A stretch of 13,107 nucleotides of DNA from DIGJ01 sp036658435 (GTDB lineage: Bacteria > Bacillota > Clostridia > Lachnospirales > Lachnospiraceae). This document shows, one piece after another, positions 1-10,900 of the stretch (position 1 is the stretch's first letter; the number at the start of each line of letters is the position of its first letter). The notes below the pieces were generated by a model that saw only the letters and a program-made list of their open reading frames with translations, searched no databases and had not been told where the DNA came from. Location of the stretch: assembly GCA_036658435.1 (NCBI GenBank), contig JAVXEO010000061.1, positions 1-13,107 of the forward strand. The letters run 5' to 3'. The position numbers and the translations under genes were made by a program.

Positions 1-3000
1 TTTGGATTTACATAAATGTTTCCGTCATTATACATTGCTTCTATCTTTAATGCTGCAATAAATGCTTCATTGTCCGTCGCCGGCGTTTTACCATTTAAAG
101 TTTCTATTGATTTTTTACTTGCAAATGGTGTTCCTTTTGCCGTTGCAACGTATTCATTGGTACATACAATTACTTTTTCCAAAGCGCTATGACCATTCTG
201 GTACTGTCCATCTGCGTAAACCAGCTTATCGCCAATGAATAAAGTAGTAACTTCTCCCTTTTCTGAATAATATGCGGTTGCTCCGCCCATTCTAAGGGAA
301 AGACTTTCACCTGCTCCAACTGCATACTTAACTAAATCCAGCACTTCACTATAAGTAAGTTCAAAAGTAGGCAGTGTGTTGCAGAATGGTGCAATTGTGT
401 AAATATCACCAGCTGTTAACATTCTTACAGGTGTATCAAATGTAAACTCTGTACGAATACCTCCACCATTGGTAAATGATATTTTCGCACCTGTCGCTGC
501 ATTTTGCAGTTCTGTCATAAAGTTACCAGCTGTGGAAGAAAATTTATTTCCACTAATACTTCCTTTTGTAACTTGTTTTGTAATGGTTCCTAATTTTTGG
601 TTCATAGTCGGAGCCACTTCTTTGGAAGCTATTTTACTGATTTTCACAACCTCTGCATCCAGTTCCGCTGCATTTTTTTCAGTATTGTAAAGAACTTCCT
701 TTGTAGTTTTACTATAAACTGTTTTTGTTTCATTATTCTCTACGTAGATTTCTTTTGTAATGGGATCCATGCAGATTTCTGTATAAGCATAATCCTGTGC
801 CTGATTCTTAGGCTGTGCATAGGCAACACCATTGGTTGCTACTCCACATACGCTTTGATGGGTATGACCACCTAATACAAGATCAATTGGTCCACCTGTT
901 ACAAATTCTTCTGCAATACTGTTTGCTCCTGCATGTGCTAAAACAACAGACGCATCTACAAGTCCTGCATCTTCCATCTTCCTTGCCTGATCTTCAATCT
1001 CTTTTAATTTTGTTTCATCAATTTTGTACGGTGCAATTTGTGCTGCCATAATATCTTTTGAATAGTCATCAACATACCCAAATACCGCAACTTTAATCGT
1101 TCCAGATACACCATTTAAACTTTTTACTTTTTTGTCTAATATAACATAATCTTTTGTAAAGTTAACACGTTCATTTGTCTTTGCATCAAACATATTTGCA
1201 CAAACAACCGGAATTTTACTATTTCCTACTGCACTGCCTTCACTGTTTGAAAGATTGTAACTTCCCATGGTTCCGTCGTTATCCAATAACTTGGTTACGC
1301 CCCAGTCAAATTCATGATTGCCCAGTGCTACTGCATCATATTTCATGGCATCCATAGCCGCCGTCATTGGTGCTCCCATTAATAAATTAGAAACCGGATT
1401 GCCCTGATAAATGTCTCCACCATCTAGTAATAATACATCACTATTTTGGCGTAAATCATTTACCTTGTCCGCAATGTATGCCATGCGGTACTGATACTCT
1501 TCTTCTTTTCCCGATGACACGTCTAATAAGAATCCATGAACATCTGAAGTTTCAACAACCGGAAGTCTGAAATAGGTTTTATCCGCTATTGGTTTTTCCA
1601 TTACTGTTTTTACTAAATAGCTAAAAGAACTTCCAAGTGACAATTGTAAGGTTCCCTTAAATATATCAACAGCACCCTTAATTCCTACAACACTGTTTTC
1701 CGCGGTTCCTGCCGGATATGCCGGTGCAAACTGTGCATTGATTTTACCCGTTTTGTCAGTCAACGGGGTTCCACCACCTCCATTATATTTTCCTAATGTA
1801 ACATCAGAGAGTCTAATGTATTCCGAAAAATAATCCGGACTAATCTCTTTTATGGTAATATCCTGTGGTTGAAATGCAATGTCTGTTTTTATACGCCTAA
1901 CGGTAGTTGCTTTGATTTGTACAGAATCATTTCGTGTACTCTTTATTCCTTCTATTTCTACTACATCGCCAATGTTATACTCATTAGTTTTATCATAAAC
2001 ATGGATTCCTACGATTTCTCCACCAACAATATCCTGTAAAATAAAGTTATTCTTTTTCGGTTTATAGGCAACCTGTGCAACGGTAATTACTTTTTCGTTC
2101 TCCGCAGCACTACGTACTTCTTTTAGGCTCTTCATTCCTGAAGTTAACAGGCTGTCCGGAACCGGATCATACGTTGTGGTGTGTCTCACAAAGTCAGCTT
2201 CCGTTGAATTCCTTAATTGTAGTTTTCCAAATCCCAGTGCACCCACTCCATAGAAATCCACTTTTTCGCCCTTTTTAAAATCTTTAGGAACAACCGCACT
2301 ATAAATTTCTACACTTCCGGTTGAATCTGCAACTTTCGACGGGTCAAATGCGATATTCTGGAATACCACGGTTTCGTTTACATAACTCTTATCTTTCATA
2401 AATTCTTCCGCTGTAATCACCTGTGGTGCAATTGTAAGATCTTTTCCCAATGAATCCAGTACTATGGGTGCAGCACCTTTACTTGGTTTCATTTCCGGAA
2501 GTCCGCCATATGGAGAGGAAGTTCCTTTTATAGAAATAATGTCTCCTATGGTATATTGATGGCTTGTATCTTTATCATATACACAGTAGCCTGCAACTTC
2601 TTTGTTCACCACATCCTGTATAATATGAAATCTTCCGTCATAACATGCTGTTACCTGACCCACTACCGTTATTTCTTTTGTAGAATTTTCCGGTTCCGCT
2701 GCTGCCTCTTTTACATTCAACGCTCCTGGATAGTTTGCTGCAAAAGTAGCATCCGGAATTGGATCAAAGCTATCATTTGGTTCTGTTGGTGCCTCTACCG
2801 GTATCTTTCCGGAATAAGTAATATTCCAATTGGAACGATCCGGAACAATTCCACCAATTGCAGATCCTGATGCTGTTTCTACATAGAGCTTAATTAAGTC
2901 CTGTATATTTCCTCCACCAAGATTATCTGTCTGAGACCATATTGCATCGCTTGTTGCAAGGGATGAGAACGGTCCATTTCCTACATGGTAGTTATTCACA

Positions 3001-4727
3001 GCCAGATTATAGTACTTATTTTTATCGAATCCTTTTCCGTTCTTAAATCCTCTTATGGCAACACGTTTTCCAATTGGTTTTGCCAAGTCATAGGTAAAAT
3101 CCAATCCATAAAATACAGGATTCGTGAAGGAATCGCCTGCGGTTTCAAAAACTGCTTTTCCGCCTTTGAATGTAACTGCAAGTCGTTTTGCTGCTACAAA
3201 TTCCAGTATTTGTTTAATTTCATAACCTTTTACCGGAATGACATACAGATTGTTGTCATATTTATAAAATTTATAAATATCTTTTAATGTCATGGTTCCC
3301 GGCTGAATTCCCGTATACGTGTCCTTATTAATAACCACAGAACTGCTGGATAAATCCACGTCTAATTTGTAATCCGGTCCATATTTTGCTTGAAGTGCAG
3401 TAAATTTATCTGGATCGCTATATTCTTTTTTAAGGTAAACTTCACCACTTGAAATTTGTGCACGGTTAACTAAGTCCATGACATCCGTCTGTTCTAAGTA
3501 ATATGCTGTTTTTGAATTATCCCATCCGGCGTCATTTACTGTTCCACAAACCTGATTTACATAAAGTGCAGCTCCAGAAGCAAATGGTTGAACAAGTTTT
3601 TCCAGCTCTGCATCATTTGCATATAATTCTCCGGTTCCATCTTTTTTACCAAGGTCAATATTGGTTCCACCTATGGTCTTAACATCAAATTGTCCAGCTC
3701 CAGTAGCGGTAACCTGTAATTCCGTTTTGGTTAAGCCATTTCCGCCTCCGTTTACGACACGAATCTTTTTACCATCTTTTCCTTCATACTCCTTGTCGCT
3801 GTAGCTGGAAGAATGGTCATGTCCTGCAATAATCATATCAATTCCTGTTGTATTTGCAATGACTCTTAAAATCTGATTCTCTGTGTTCACACCAAATTTT
3901 AATTCTCCATCTGCAGTACCAAGACCGGAATGGTAAGATGTAATAATGTAATCGCATCCCTCTGCTTTCATCTTATCTACATTCATCTGTGCTTCATATG
4001 CCATGGAATATTCTTTATTCTCAAGATGTGCAAAGCGCATATTGGGGTAATTATCCGGTATATCCCATCGAGTACAGTCCATATTTTCCAAGCCCAGGAT
4101 ACCCACTTTGAATGACTGTCCATCTATCACAAAGTCTTTTGTTGTGTATGGCTTGAACACTTCTTGGTTGGCTTTATGACCAGCCTGGTCATCTTTTTCA
4201 TAAACTATGTTCGCTGCCAACACAGGTACCGACGGTTCCGGTGTTCCATCGTTATTTACATCAATTACATTACTTTCTAGGTATTGGTATACTTTGTTCA
4301 TAGTTTCCCATGAATAGTTAAATTCATGGTTTCCCAATACAAAGGCATCATAATGCAAATATTTGTAAATCATTGCCATTGGTGTTTCTACTGTAATTGC
4401 AGTAGGTGTTGCGTTCATAATGCTGAGAGATGAAACCGGAGTTCCTTGAAAGGAATCTCCATTGTCAATTAGCACTACGTTATTGTTGTAATCCGTTCGA
4501 ATCCCCTTCAAAACAGTAGATACCTTTAACATACTGTTTTTAACCTTTTCATCATTTAAAATATTGGTCCCCCAACATTTTCCATGCATATCTGTTGTAG
4601 ACAGAATGGCTATCTTCGTTGCCTCTGCCGCTTTTGAGACGGTCGCCGTTCCTTGTAGCGAAGTTACCACCATAGCAACCGCACAAGTTAATGCCAACGC
4701 TCTTTTCATTTTTTTCATTAATTTCAT
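1..4727 (-). CDS. Secreted double-domain 5'-nucleotidase / 2',3'-cyclic-nucleotide phosphodiesterase (YfkN-like), 3' end outside window
   Basis: The frame is open from the ATG at 4727 to the window edge (1575 codons, no stop found on codon-by-codon reading). Residues 1-36 are a signal peptide (MKLMKKMKRALAL start, cleavage near SKAAEA). Metallophosphoesterase domain 1 (about 37-320) shows TTDMHG (D46, H48), GDSFQG (D91), GNHEF (N133, H134), H266 and AGHDH (H303, H305). A CpdB-type C-domain follows (about 380-640), with KFYKYDNNLY at 486-495. Residues 684-1036 are alternating OB-fold-like modules. Metallophosphoesterase domain 2 (about 1055-1300) shows TSDVHG (D1062, H1064), GGDIYQG (D1105), GNHEFDWG (N1137), H1265 and GGHTH (H1288, H1290). 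Its 5'-nucleotidase C-domain has NGGGIR at 1420-1425. In B. subtilis YfkN such a tandem hydrolyses 2',3'-cyclic nucleotides and 5'-nucleotides outside the membrane; the same role is inferred here. Both metal sites look intact. Whether the missing C-terminus carries a wall anchor cannot be seen. Confidence 0.93.
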   Translation of the reverse strand, partial: MKLMKKMKRALALTCAVAMVVTSLQGTATVSKAAEATKIAILSTTDMHGKCWGTNILNDEKVKNSMLKVSTVLKGIRTDYNNNVVLIDNGDSFQGTPVSSLSIMNATPTAITVETPMAMIYKYLHYDAFVLGNHEFNYSWETMNKVYQYLESNVIDVNNDGTPEPSVPVLAANIVYEKDDQAGHKANQEVFKPYTTKDFVIDGQSFKVGILGLENMDCTRWDIPDNYPNMRFAHLENKEYSMAYEAQMNVDKMKAEGCDYIITSYHSGLGTADGELKFGVNTENQILRVIANTTGIDMIIAGHDHSSSYSDKEYEGKDGKKIRVVNGGGNGLTKTELQVTATGAGQFDVKTIGGTNIDLGKKDGTGELYANDAELEKLVQPFASGAALYVNQVCGTVNDAGWDNSKTAYYLEQTDVMDLVNRAQISSGEVYLKKEYSDPDKFTALQAKYGPDYKLDVDLSSSSVVINKDTYTGIQPGTMTLKDIYKFYKYDNNLYVIPVKGYEIKQILEFVAAKRLAVTFKGGKAVFETAGDSFTNPVFYGLDFTYDLAKPIGKRVAIRGFKNGKGFDKNKYYNLAVNNYHVGNGPFSSLATSDAIWSQTDNLGGGNIQDLIKLYVETASGSAIGGIVPDRSNWNITYSGKIPVEAPTEPNDSFDPIPDATFAANYPGALNVKEAAAEPENSTKEITVVGQVTACYDGRFHIIQDVVNKEVAGYCVYDKDTSHQYTIGDIISIKGTSSPYGGLPEMKPSKGAAPIVLDSLGKDLTIAPQVITAEEFMKDKSYVNETVVFQNIAFDPSKVADSTGSVEIYSAVVPKDFKKGEKVDFYGVGALGFGKLQLRNSTEADFVRHTTTYDPVPDSLLTSGMKSLKEVRSAAENEKVITVAQVAYKPKKNNFILQDIVGGEIVGIHVYDKTNEYNIGDVVEIEGIKSTRNDSVQIKATTVRRIKTDIAFQPQDITIKEISPDYFSEYIRLSDVTLGKYNGGGGTPLTDKTGKINAQFAPAYPAGTAENSVVGIKGAVDIFKGTLQLSLGSSFSYLVKTVMEKPIADKTYFRLPVVETSDVHGFLLDVSSGKEEEYQYRMAYIADKVNDLRQNSDVLLLDGGDIYQGNPVSNLLMGAPMTAAMDAMKYDAVALGNHEFDWGVTKLLDNDGTMGSYNLSNSEGSAVGNSKIPVVCANMFDAKTNERVNFTKDYVILDKKVKSLNGVSGTIKVAVFGYVDDYSKDIMAAQIAPYKIDETKLKEIEDQARKMEDAGLVDASVVLAHAGANSIAEEFVTGGPIDLVLGGHTHQSVCGVATNGVAYAQPKNQAQDYAYTEICMDPITKEIYVENNETKTVYSKTTKEVLYNTEKNAAELDAEVVKISKIASKEVAPTMNQKLGTITKQVTKGSISGNKFSSTAGNFMTELQNAATGAKISFTNGGGIRTEFTFDTPVRMLTAGDIYTIAPFCNTLPTFELTYSEVLDLVKYAVGAGESLSLRMGGATAYYSEKGEVTTLFIGDKLVYADGQYQNGHSALEKVIVCTNEYVATAKGTPFASKKSIETLNGKTPATDNEAFIAALKIEAMYNDGNIYVNP
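1620..2678 (-). repeat. Tandem OB-fold-like modules (A-B-A-B) between the two nucleotidase heads
   Basis: Residues about 684-1036 of the nucleotidase. Module A occurs at 684-745 (VVGQVTACY, IIQDVVNKEVAGYCVYD, YTIGDIISIKGT) and 880-945 (VAQVAYKP, ILQDIVGGEIVGIHVYD, YNIGDVVEIEGI). Module B occurs at about 783-850 (ends GKLQLRNST) and 966-1036 (FSEYIRLSDVTLGKY, AAYP-like segment, GTLQLSLGS). The A module resembles the OB folds of YhcR-type extracellular nucleases, which suggests binding of nucleic acid or oligonucleotide. Standard YfkN or UshA proteins do not carry this spacer as far as I know. Confidence 0.6.
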
Positions 4728-4730
4728 TTT

Positions 4731-4740
4731 TCTCTCCTTT
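4731..4740 (-). promoter_or_regulatory. Ribosome binding site fixing the nucleotidase start
   Basis: On the minus strand AAAGGAGAG lies 4-6 bases before the ATG at 4727. In-frame ATGs at codons 4 and 7 are too far from it, and the first ATG also gives the best positively charged signal-peptide n-region. Confidence 0.8.
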
Positions 4741-4794
4741 CAATCTCATACCTTTTTGTAACATGTTGCATCCTTACACATAATGATATCTTTC

Positions 4795-4823
4795 AATATA
4801 GTTTACTTTTAACAATTTTTCAA
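4795..4823 (-). promoter_or_regulatory. Sigma-A-type promoter of the nucleotidase gene
   Basis: The -35 TTGAAA (4823-4818) and -10 TATATT (4800-4795) are separated by exactly 17 bases and each match the consensus at five of six positions. The predicted transcript start near 4788 leaves a 5' UTR of about 60 bases. An 8-base palindrome AACATGTT (4760-4767) lies in that UTR, and a short interrupted inverted repeat GGAC..GTCC (4824-4835) abuts the -35 box; either could be an operator but both are short. The promoter lies downstream of the preceding gene's terminator, so the nucleotidase can be expressed independently. Confidence 0.65.
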
Positions 4824-4897
4824 GGACTCATGTCCATATTTTTTTAAAATTGCACAACGAAAATTGACATTATTGTTTCATATGGGACAAACTACAT

Positions 4898-4937
4898 AAA
4901 AGGAGAGCCGATCTTATAAAGACCTGCTCCCTTTTTT
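4898..4937 (-). terminator. Hairpin terminator downstream of the PHP-domain protein gene
   Basis: Read on the minus strand, a stem AAAAGGGAGC / GCTC-T-CCTTTT (one bulge) encloses an inner six-pair stem GGTCTT / AAGATC with a three-base loop. It starts a few bases after the TAA at 4943-4945. The inner stem has a G.U pair on the minus-strand RNA where plus-strand RNA would have an A-C mismatch, so the fold favours the minus strand. The T-run is short in that direction (CCTTTTATG) and longer on the plus strand (CTTTTTTAAT), so it may act both ways. Confidence 0.65.
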
Positions 4938-4942
4938 AATAT

Positions 4943-7900
4943 TTATTTTGTTTTTGTTACGATTCCCTCTTTATTGCAGTAATATTTCTTTCCATCTACT
5001 AAAATCCATCTGGAGGCTGCTAATTTTCCGCCTTTTTTTGCATAATATTTTTTACCATCAATCTTGATTAACTGATTTTCTACTACCTTTCCACTCTTTT
5101 TTGTCACGTAATAAAGGTTTCCTTTTATTTCCAGAATTTCTCCGGTGGCAAATGCTCCTGTGGATGTTGCATAATATTTTCTTCCATCCACCTTAATTAG
5201 CTTTTCCGTAACAATCTTTCCGGTGCTCTTTGTTGTATAGTAAATTTCACCCTTGGTTTTAATAAAAGAACCCGTAATAATTGCTCCCGTTTCTCCTACA
5301 ATATATTTTGTTCCCGCTTTTGATTCTATCATTGCTGAGAGATATTTTTCTCCTTTTTCATTCAATATAAAGCGTTTCCCATCTTCTGTTTTTATAATGG
5401 CATCTTTTAGTTTTTTTCCATCCTCAGAATAGAAGAATCCATCTTTTTTCTCTTGTGCAGAAATTGCATTTAGTTCAATGGATGTCACTACTTTATCCAT
5501 CGTTTTTATTTCTACAATACCCGGTTTTCCGGAAGTTTCTTTGTCTAAATCCTCTTTGTCTTTATCCTCTTCCTTATCATCGGTTGTTATTTCCGGTATG
5601 TATTCATCCTCCGTTTCTATATTTTGTAATTTTCCAATTGCAAATCTAATGGCTGCTGCATAGGCATTTACTTCTTCCTGCTCTAGTATGGTTTTTCCAA
5701 TTATTACGGTTTCCATTGCCTTTTCAAGTTCTTTCCAACTTTCTTCGGTAAAATCATCCTTATCTAATTTTTTTGCCTCTTTTAACGCTGCATCTACTGC
5801 GCTATAATCCGCTCCTTTATACACAAGCATCGTAATGGCCTTATAGATAGCTGCTGCATAGGCATTTACCGTTTCCTGTTCTGACTTGTCTTTACCCATG
5901 ATTACTGCATTTATTGCAAGATCTAAAACATTTAGACTTTCTCTTGTATACCATTGTCTATTTATTTGTCTTCCAGAAGAAATTGCATTATTGACCGCTG
6001 TATAATCGGCTCCTACTGTGGACCATAGCATCTTAACTGCTTTTGTAATCGCCATTCTGCAATCATCCATCACAATTAAATTGGTTTCATTTCTATCGAT
6101 TGCTGCTTGTGCATTGCTTATTGCTTTTTGTAAATTTTCTTTTGCCAGTTCCGAACAAAGTGAAACATCAATAGCTGCCGCACTTGCAACTTTTTGCCCC
6201 AGAGTGATAAGATCTGTCTTTGTAATTTCTGAACGGTCTCGAACTCTCAGGCACGTCTGCTGCACTGCACCTTCGGGATGTTCGTATACAAGACCCGTAG
6301 CTGAAACTTTATCTCCAACAACAAGAGTCTCTCCCTCATTTTCTGCTGCATCCGATGGCAAAATATAACCATCTGCAAAGACAATCCCATCTTTTCCAGT
6401 GTTGTCACGTACATAAATATACTGTACAATACCGGAGCTCTTAATAATATTGGTAACTTCTCCACTGATCCTTACCAGTAAGCCTCCATTTTCTTCATAG
6501 TTTCCGGCCTGCTCTGTTGTGATACGTCTTGGTTCATATGCTTTTTTCTCTCCATCAAGAAGTTCATAACTAAATATCTGGATTTCTTTATCTCCCTGAT
6601 AGGCATCTACGTATCCTTCCAGTCGAATCTTTTGTCCAATTTCAATTCCCGTATCTGCAATAGGAAACACCGTAATGCCGGCGGTATCATCTTGTACATA
6701 AATCGCATCAAAGAAAACATTTCCCGGCACGGCCGTTCCCGCCGTTACATAACCTTCTACTGCAAATGCCTCATTTAACCCCGATTTTCGAACCTGGGCA
6801 ATTTCACTTGTTGGAATGCGAGTTTTCTTTTCATGTAGTATATTTTCAAAAATAGATCGATTCATGGAGTGAAGCTGTCCTGCGTAATCTACTTCCGCTT
6901 CTATTTCGTAATCTGAAACAAATACCGCCCCCGCTACAAATACGGATCCGGTTCCAACTTGTTCATGGGCTAAGGCAACTGCCGTTCCATCTGCTAAAGG
7001 TACATTTGTTCCAAACGAATTGTTGCTAATTGACTTGACCGCCTCGTTCGCATATACAAGAGCTTCCGCTTTTCCTTCTGCTATGGCTGCTTCATTCAAA
7101 AGTACACTACAACTATTATAGGCACTATACTTTTGTCCTTGCACCAAGTTTTTTGTGTGTTTTGAATAAATATTGAAGGCGCTAAAATTTAGATTATTTG
7201 CATTGTTCTCTTGCAGTTGATCACTATTCAGTCTGGTAGTGGCTCCCATTGCAGTTAAGAGTCGATTAAGTTCTGTAGAGGACTGTACGTTTATATTATC
7301 GCTTTTGTCCGCTGCACCGCAAAGAATTACACTGCCTCCACGTTCTACATACTTCTTAACGGTTTCAATAAAATCATCGCTAAATTTCTTGGTTACATTT
7401 CGATCCGGCGCTGCAATTATAAGTAAATTGCAGTTTTCCAATACAGAGTCTGTGATTTCCGTCTCTTCTACACGAACCTTAGCAAATTTTTCTGCTGCAA
7501 TTCCAACCAAATTACTCATTTTCCCTGCATTATAACCCGTCACATAATCGTTGTCATGAGTTCCATCAATTACAATATTCGTTGTCATCTCTGGCGCAAT
7601 GTATTTTAAAGTTAACATTCCTCGATACGTTTTTTCTACTCCCTGGTAGGTTCCCTTTACAATTACATTAATATTCGTAGTTCCTAACCCATCATGTGCA
7701 TATTGGAAGCTGTAACTTGGTGTCTGCCCTGCTCCCACTACCTGCATCTGTGGATTGTTCTCCAAATCAACCTGATGAATTTCTCTTTCTTTTTCACCCT
7801 CTCCTACCGTATATTTAACAGATGAAACAATAAAATCATCTTGCTCATTGTTAAATAAGGTGGTGTCTACATTGATGTCTTCTCCTTTTACAGCCAGCGT

Positions 7901-10900
7901 TGCCTTGGTACTAATTGAAGAAACTCCAATGGATTCTACACTGGAAGTCCAAACCGGTGCCGTTACTGCAATGTTGCCGTCCGCCTGTGTTACTCGAATA
8001 TAGTAATATGAATAATCCGGGCTAAGGTTAAATTCTACTTTTCCTGCATTCTCTGAAACCGTATTGGAAGCTACGGATAACCCTCCGTTTACAATGACTT
8101 CAACCTTACCAATCGCTTCTTTATCTTCATCAGATAAGTCTACATTAATTTTAATATTTTCCGGTTTATCTGACAAGATCGTACCCATAATTTCGTTATT
8201 GAGGGTGTATTTAATTTTTAAATTATTATCCTCCGTTGCATATACACGCATATTACGAAGCGCATCATAAATATTGCTTTCTGTCAGGCTATCTGCCAGA
8301 ATTACAGTTCTTCCTGTATTGGCATCCCCCCATCTTCCCTTGTGATTATCTTGATTGTTTGTAGGTGCTACATGCCATCCTTTATCAAGTGCACGGGTGT
8401 AATATTCATAAGAAGGAAAATATCCGCTGCTTCCAACGGCGCCCTCTCCATTTCCTACTTCAATCAAGGAAATCTGCTGGTCAATTGCTTCATCAAAGTA
8501 ACTAAAATCATAAAAATCTCCAAAGGTATTTCCCGGATGGTTAAACTGGGAAATTGAATTGGGTACTTTTTTTAGCTCTGCATAGTAGTTTGGCAGGGAT
8601 TCCAATGACCCATTTTTAAATCCATCATCATTACGGCTCAAAAATCCATCGGTATTATAGGTGTTCATATGTCCCGGTGCTCCACCGGACCAAGTCATTT
8701 CATAACCATAAAGACCTACAAACTTATCGCTTGTATATTTTTTTGCAGCTTGATGTGCGGTTACCCATTCTGTACTTGCTGAACCATTTATCATGGTGGC
8801 AGCTGTGTCATTATCAAATAGGTTTGAGTGATCGGTTACCACCAGATAGTCAATTTGTTTTGCTTTTGTACTTGCATATTCGTAGGCGTCATCAATGGTT
8901 CCTGAACCGTCTGAAATATTAGTGTGAGAATGAATTTGTCCAAAATAAGTGCGATAGTCTTCATTTTCTCTGGATGCAAAGTTAACGCTCTTTATCTCAC
9001 TGGGAAGATATCCGGCGCAAGTTGCTTTTGCCATAATCGAAGCCGGTAATTGATTCAAAACAATTCCTGGGTCACCTTTATATTCTGCCCATGTTATACC
9101 CTTATCGGTAGAATACTCAATCTTCGCTCCTAAGGTAGCACAGCTAAGTTTTACCGCACTTCCTGTAGTTATATTTCCACCATTTGGTGCAAATCTAACG
9201 GTTCCAACCTGTGCCTGTGTGTAATTTTCTGTTGTCTTAATACTCTTGCTCATGTTCTTTTTAACTGCGTAAGCACTGATTGTACAAGGAAATACCGACG
9301 CTATTGGTTTATTATTGTCTGTATATATGGTATACGCAGAACCATTTACACTAAAATATACGGTAGAGCCCATTGTTCTTGGTATTAAATCAACGGTTTC
9401 ATTCAAAGCAACCGCTTTTGACTTTGGGTTCATGCTTACGGTACTGCAGATGTCATCTCCAATCAGTGGACTTCCGGAAATATTGATATGAACAAACCGG
9501 TTTACACCTGCCGTATTTTTAAGGGGTTTTCCCGCAAGTGTGGTGCTATCCGCTGTAACCTGAATCCGTATGTATAGCTTTGGTTCATTGTTTACTTCCC
9601 TTGGAAAGTTCACAAAAACCGTTCCAAGATATCCATTGGATACTTCAAATACCGACTTATCTTTGTATTCTGTAGAAATAGTGGTTCCCGCTGTACGGTC
9701 AAATTGGATAACATTATAGTTAATGTTTGTGCTGTTTTTATAGTTTACTCCATCCGTACTATATAAAATCTCAAAGTTTTTAGGTCCTGTTCCCGATCCT
9801 CTCATTTGAAATTTCAAGCTCATATTGCCATACTTAGAAGCCGTTGTTTCTAATTGATAATAATCATTATTTACAAGACCGGTATACCCCAAATAATATT
9901 CCTTTGGCGTACTGCTTGTATTGGTATAGTTTGGTGCTTTTCCTGTGCTTACACTAAGACTTGAATTATCATCTAATTCATCACCCGGAATATCAGAATC
10001 TGCATTCACCTTTAGAGAGGTAACCTGTGCCGGGAGACTGCTTCCTTCCCATTTTGCAATAGGAAGAACACATTCCGTATCCACAAGATAGCCTAAAGCC
10101 CAGCTATTGCCCATCATACCACTGCGCAAGCAATACAGGGTATTATCCTGTTTTGCATATACACCATAGAATTCCCCTTTATCACCCATTTTCATATCGT
10201 GTGGATAAGCGGCTGCTTTCCAAACATTCATAGTATTTCCATTTACGTCGGTGATTGGAAGAATATCTTTGTTATATTCGCTTAATGTAACCTCTTTGAT
10301 TCGAATGTATTCCGAAACGTATTTTTCGCTGTTTGCCTTCAATTCCTCTATAGTAACTGTCTGGGGTGCAAGTGGCGTCGCTTTTTTTACTAATTTTGCT
10401 CCTGTATAGGAAACCTGACGAACTCCGTTTACATCACTTGTGACACCAGTGAGAGTAATCACATCTCCTACAGAGAACTTGGTCATTGCACTGCTGATTG
10501 ATAATCCAACTACTTCATTTTCTATAATATCCTGAAGTACAGCACGAGAAAGGTTTCCATTATCTCCATAGGAATAGCCAAGCTGACCAATCAGGGTTAT
10601 CTGTTTTCCCGCTTCTGCCGCCTTTGCTTCTTTAATTGTTAATACTCCCTGTTGAATATCGCTTTCAGAAATCGGGTCTCCATCTCCGCTTTGGTCAACT
10701 GTTATCTCCGGCTCTTTTGGTTTCGATTTATAATATACATTAAACACATCCTGATCCTTTGACAATGTAAATTCCAAGCTTGGTGTCTTTACCTCATCCA
10801 GATCATATGTTTTATCTGCATAACTTGTTGCCATGATTTTCGTGTTGGCAGCCTCTGTTTTTGTAACTGTTTTTGTATCATCCAACACATTATCAAAATA

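Larger units (their letters stand above)
4728..4942. other. Intergenic region between the two large genes
   Basis: These 215 bases hold the terminator of the giant gene, the nucleotidase promoter and its UTR. No further gene is supported. An ATG at 4764 with AAGGA six bases ahead opens a 70-codon frame overlapping the nucleotidase start out of phase; it looks like chance. Confidence 0.7.

Noticed and set aside
4552..4764. A 70-codon minus-strand frame overlapping the start of the nucleotidase gene, with AAGGA ahead of its ATG.
   Set aside because: It overlaps the signal-peptide codons out of phase, gives a low-complexity Lys/Glu/Asn product, and contains the real gene's ribosome binding site; translation by chance is more likely.
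4738..4835. Possible Pho-box-like TTTACT/TAACAA elements and GGAC..GTCC dyad near the nucleotidase promoter.
   Set aside because: Spacing does not match a regular Pho-box array and the dyad is only four pairs; too weak for a separate call.
4946..5440. Possible CRISPR-like or DNA-level repeat array at the left end of the giant gene.
   Set aside because: The repetition is in the protein (about 20-residue wall-binding units) with diverged codons; there are no identical repeats with unique spacers.
6018..6368. Plus-strand open frame of 116 codons (and several similar ones between 469 and 12132).
   Set aside because: All lie opposite strongly supported minus-strand domains, have no good ribosome binding site, and encode Ser/Phe/Cys-rich antisense-type products.
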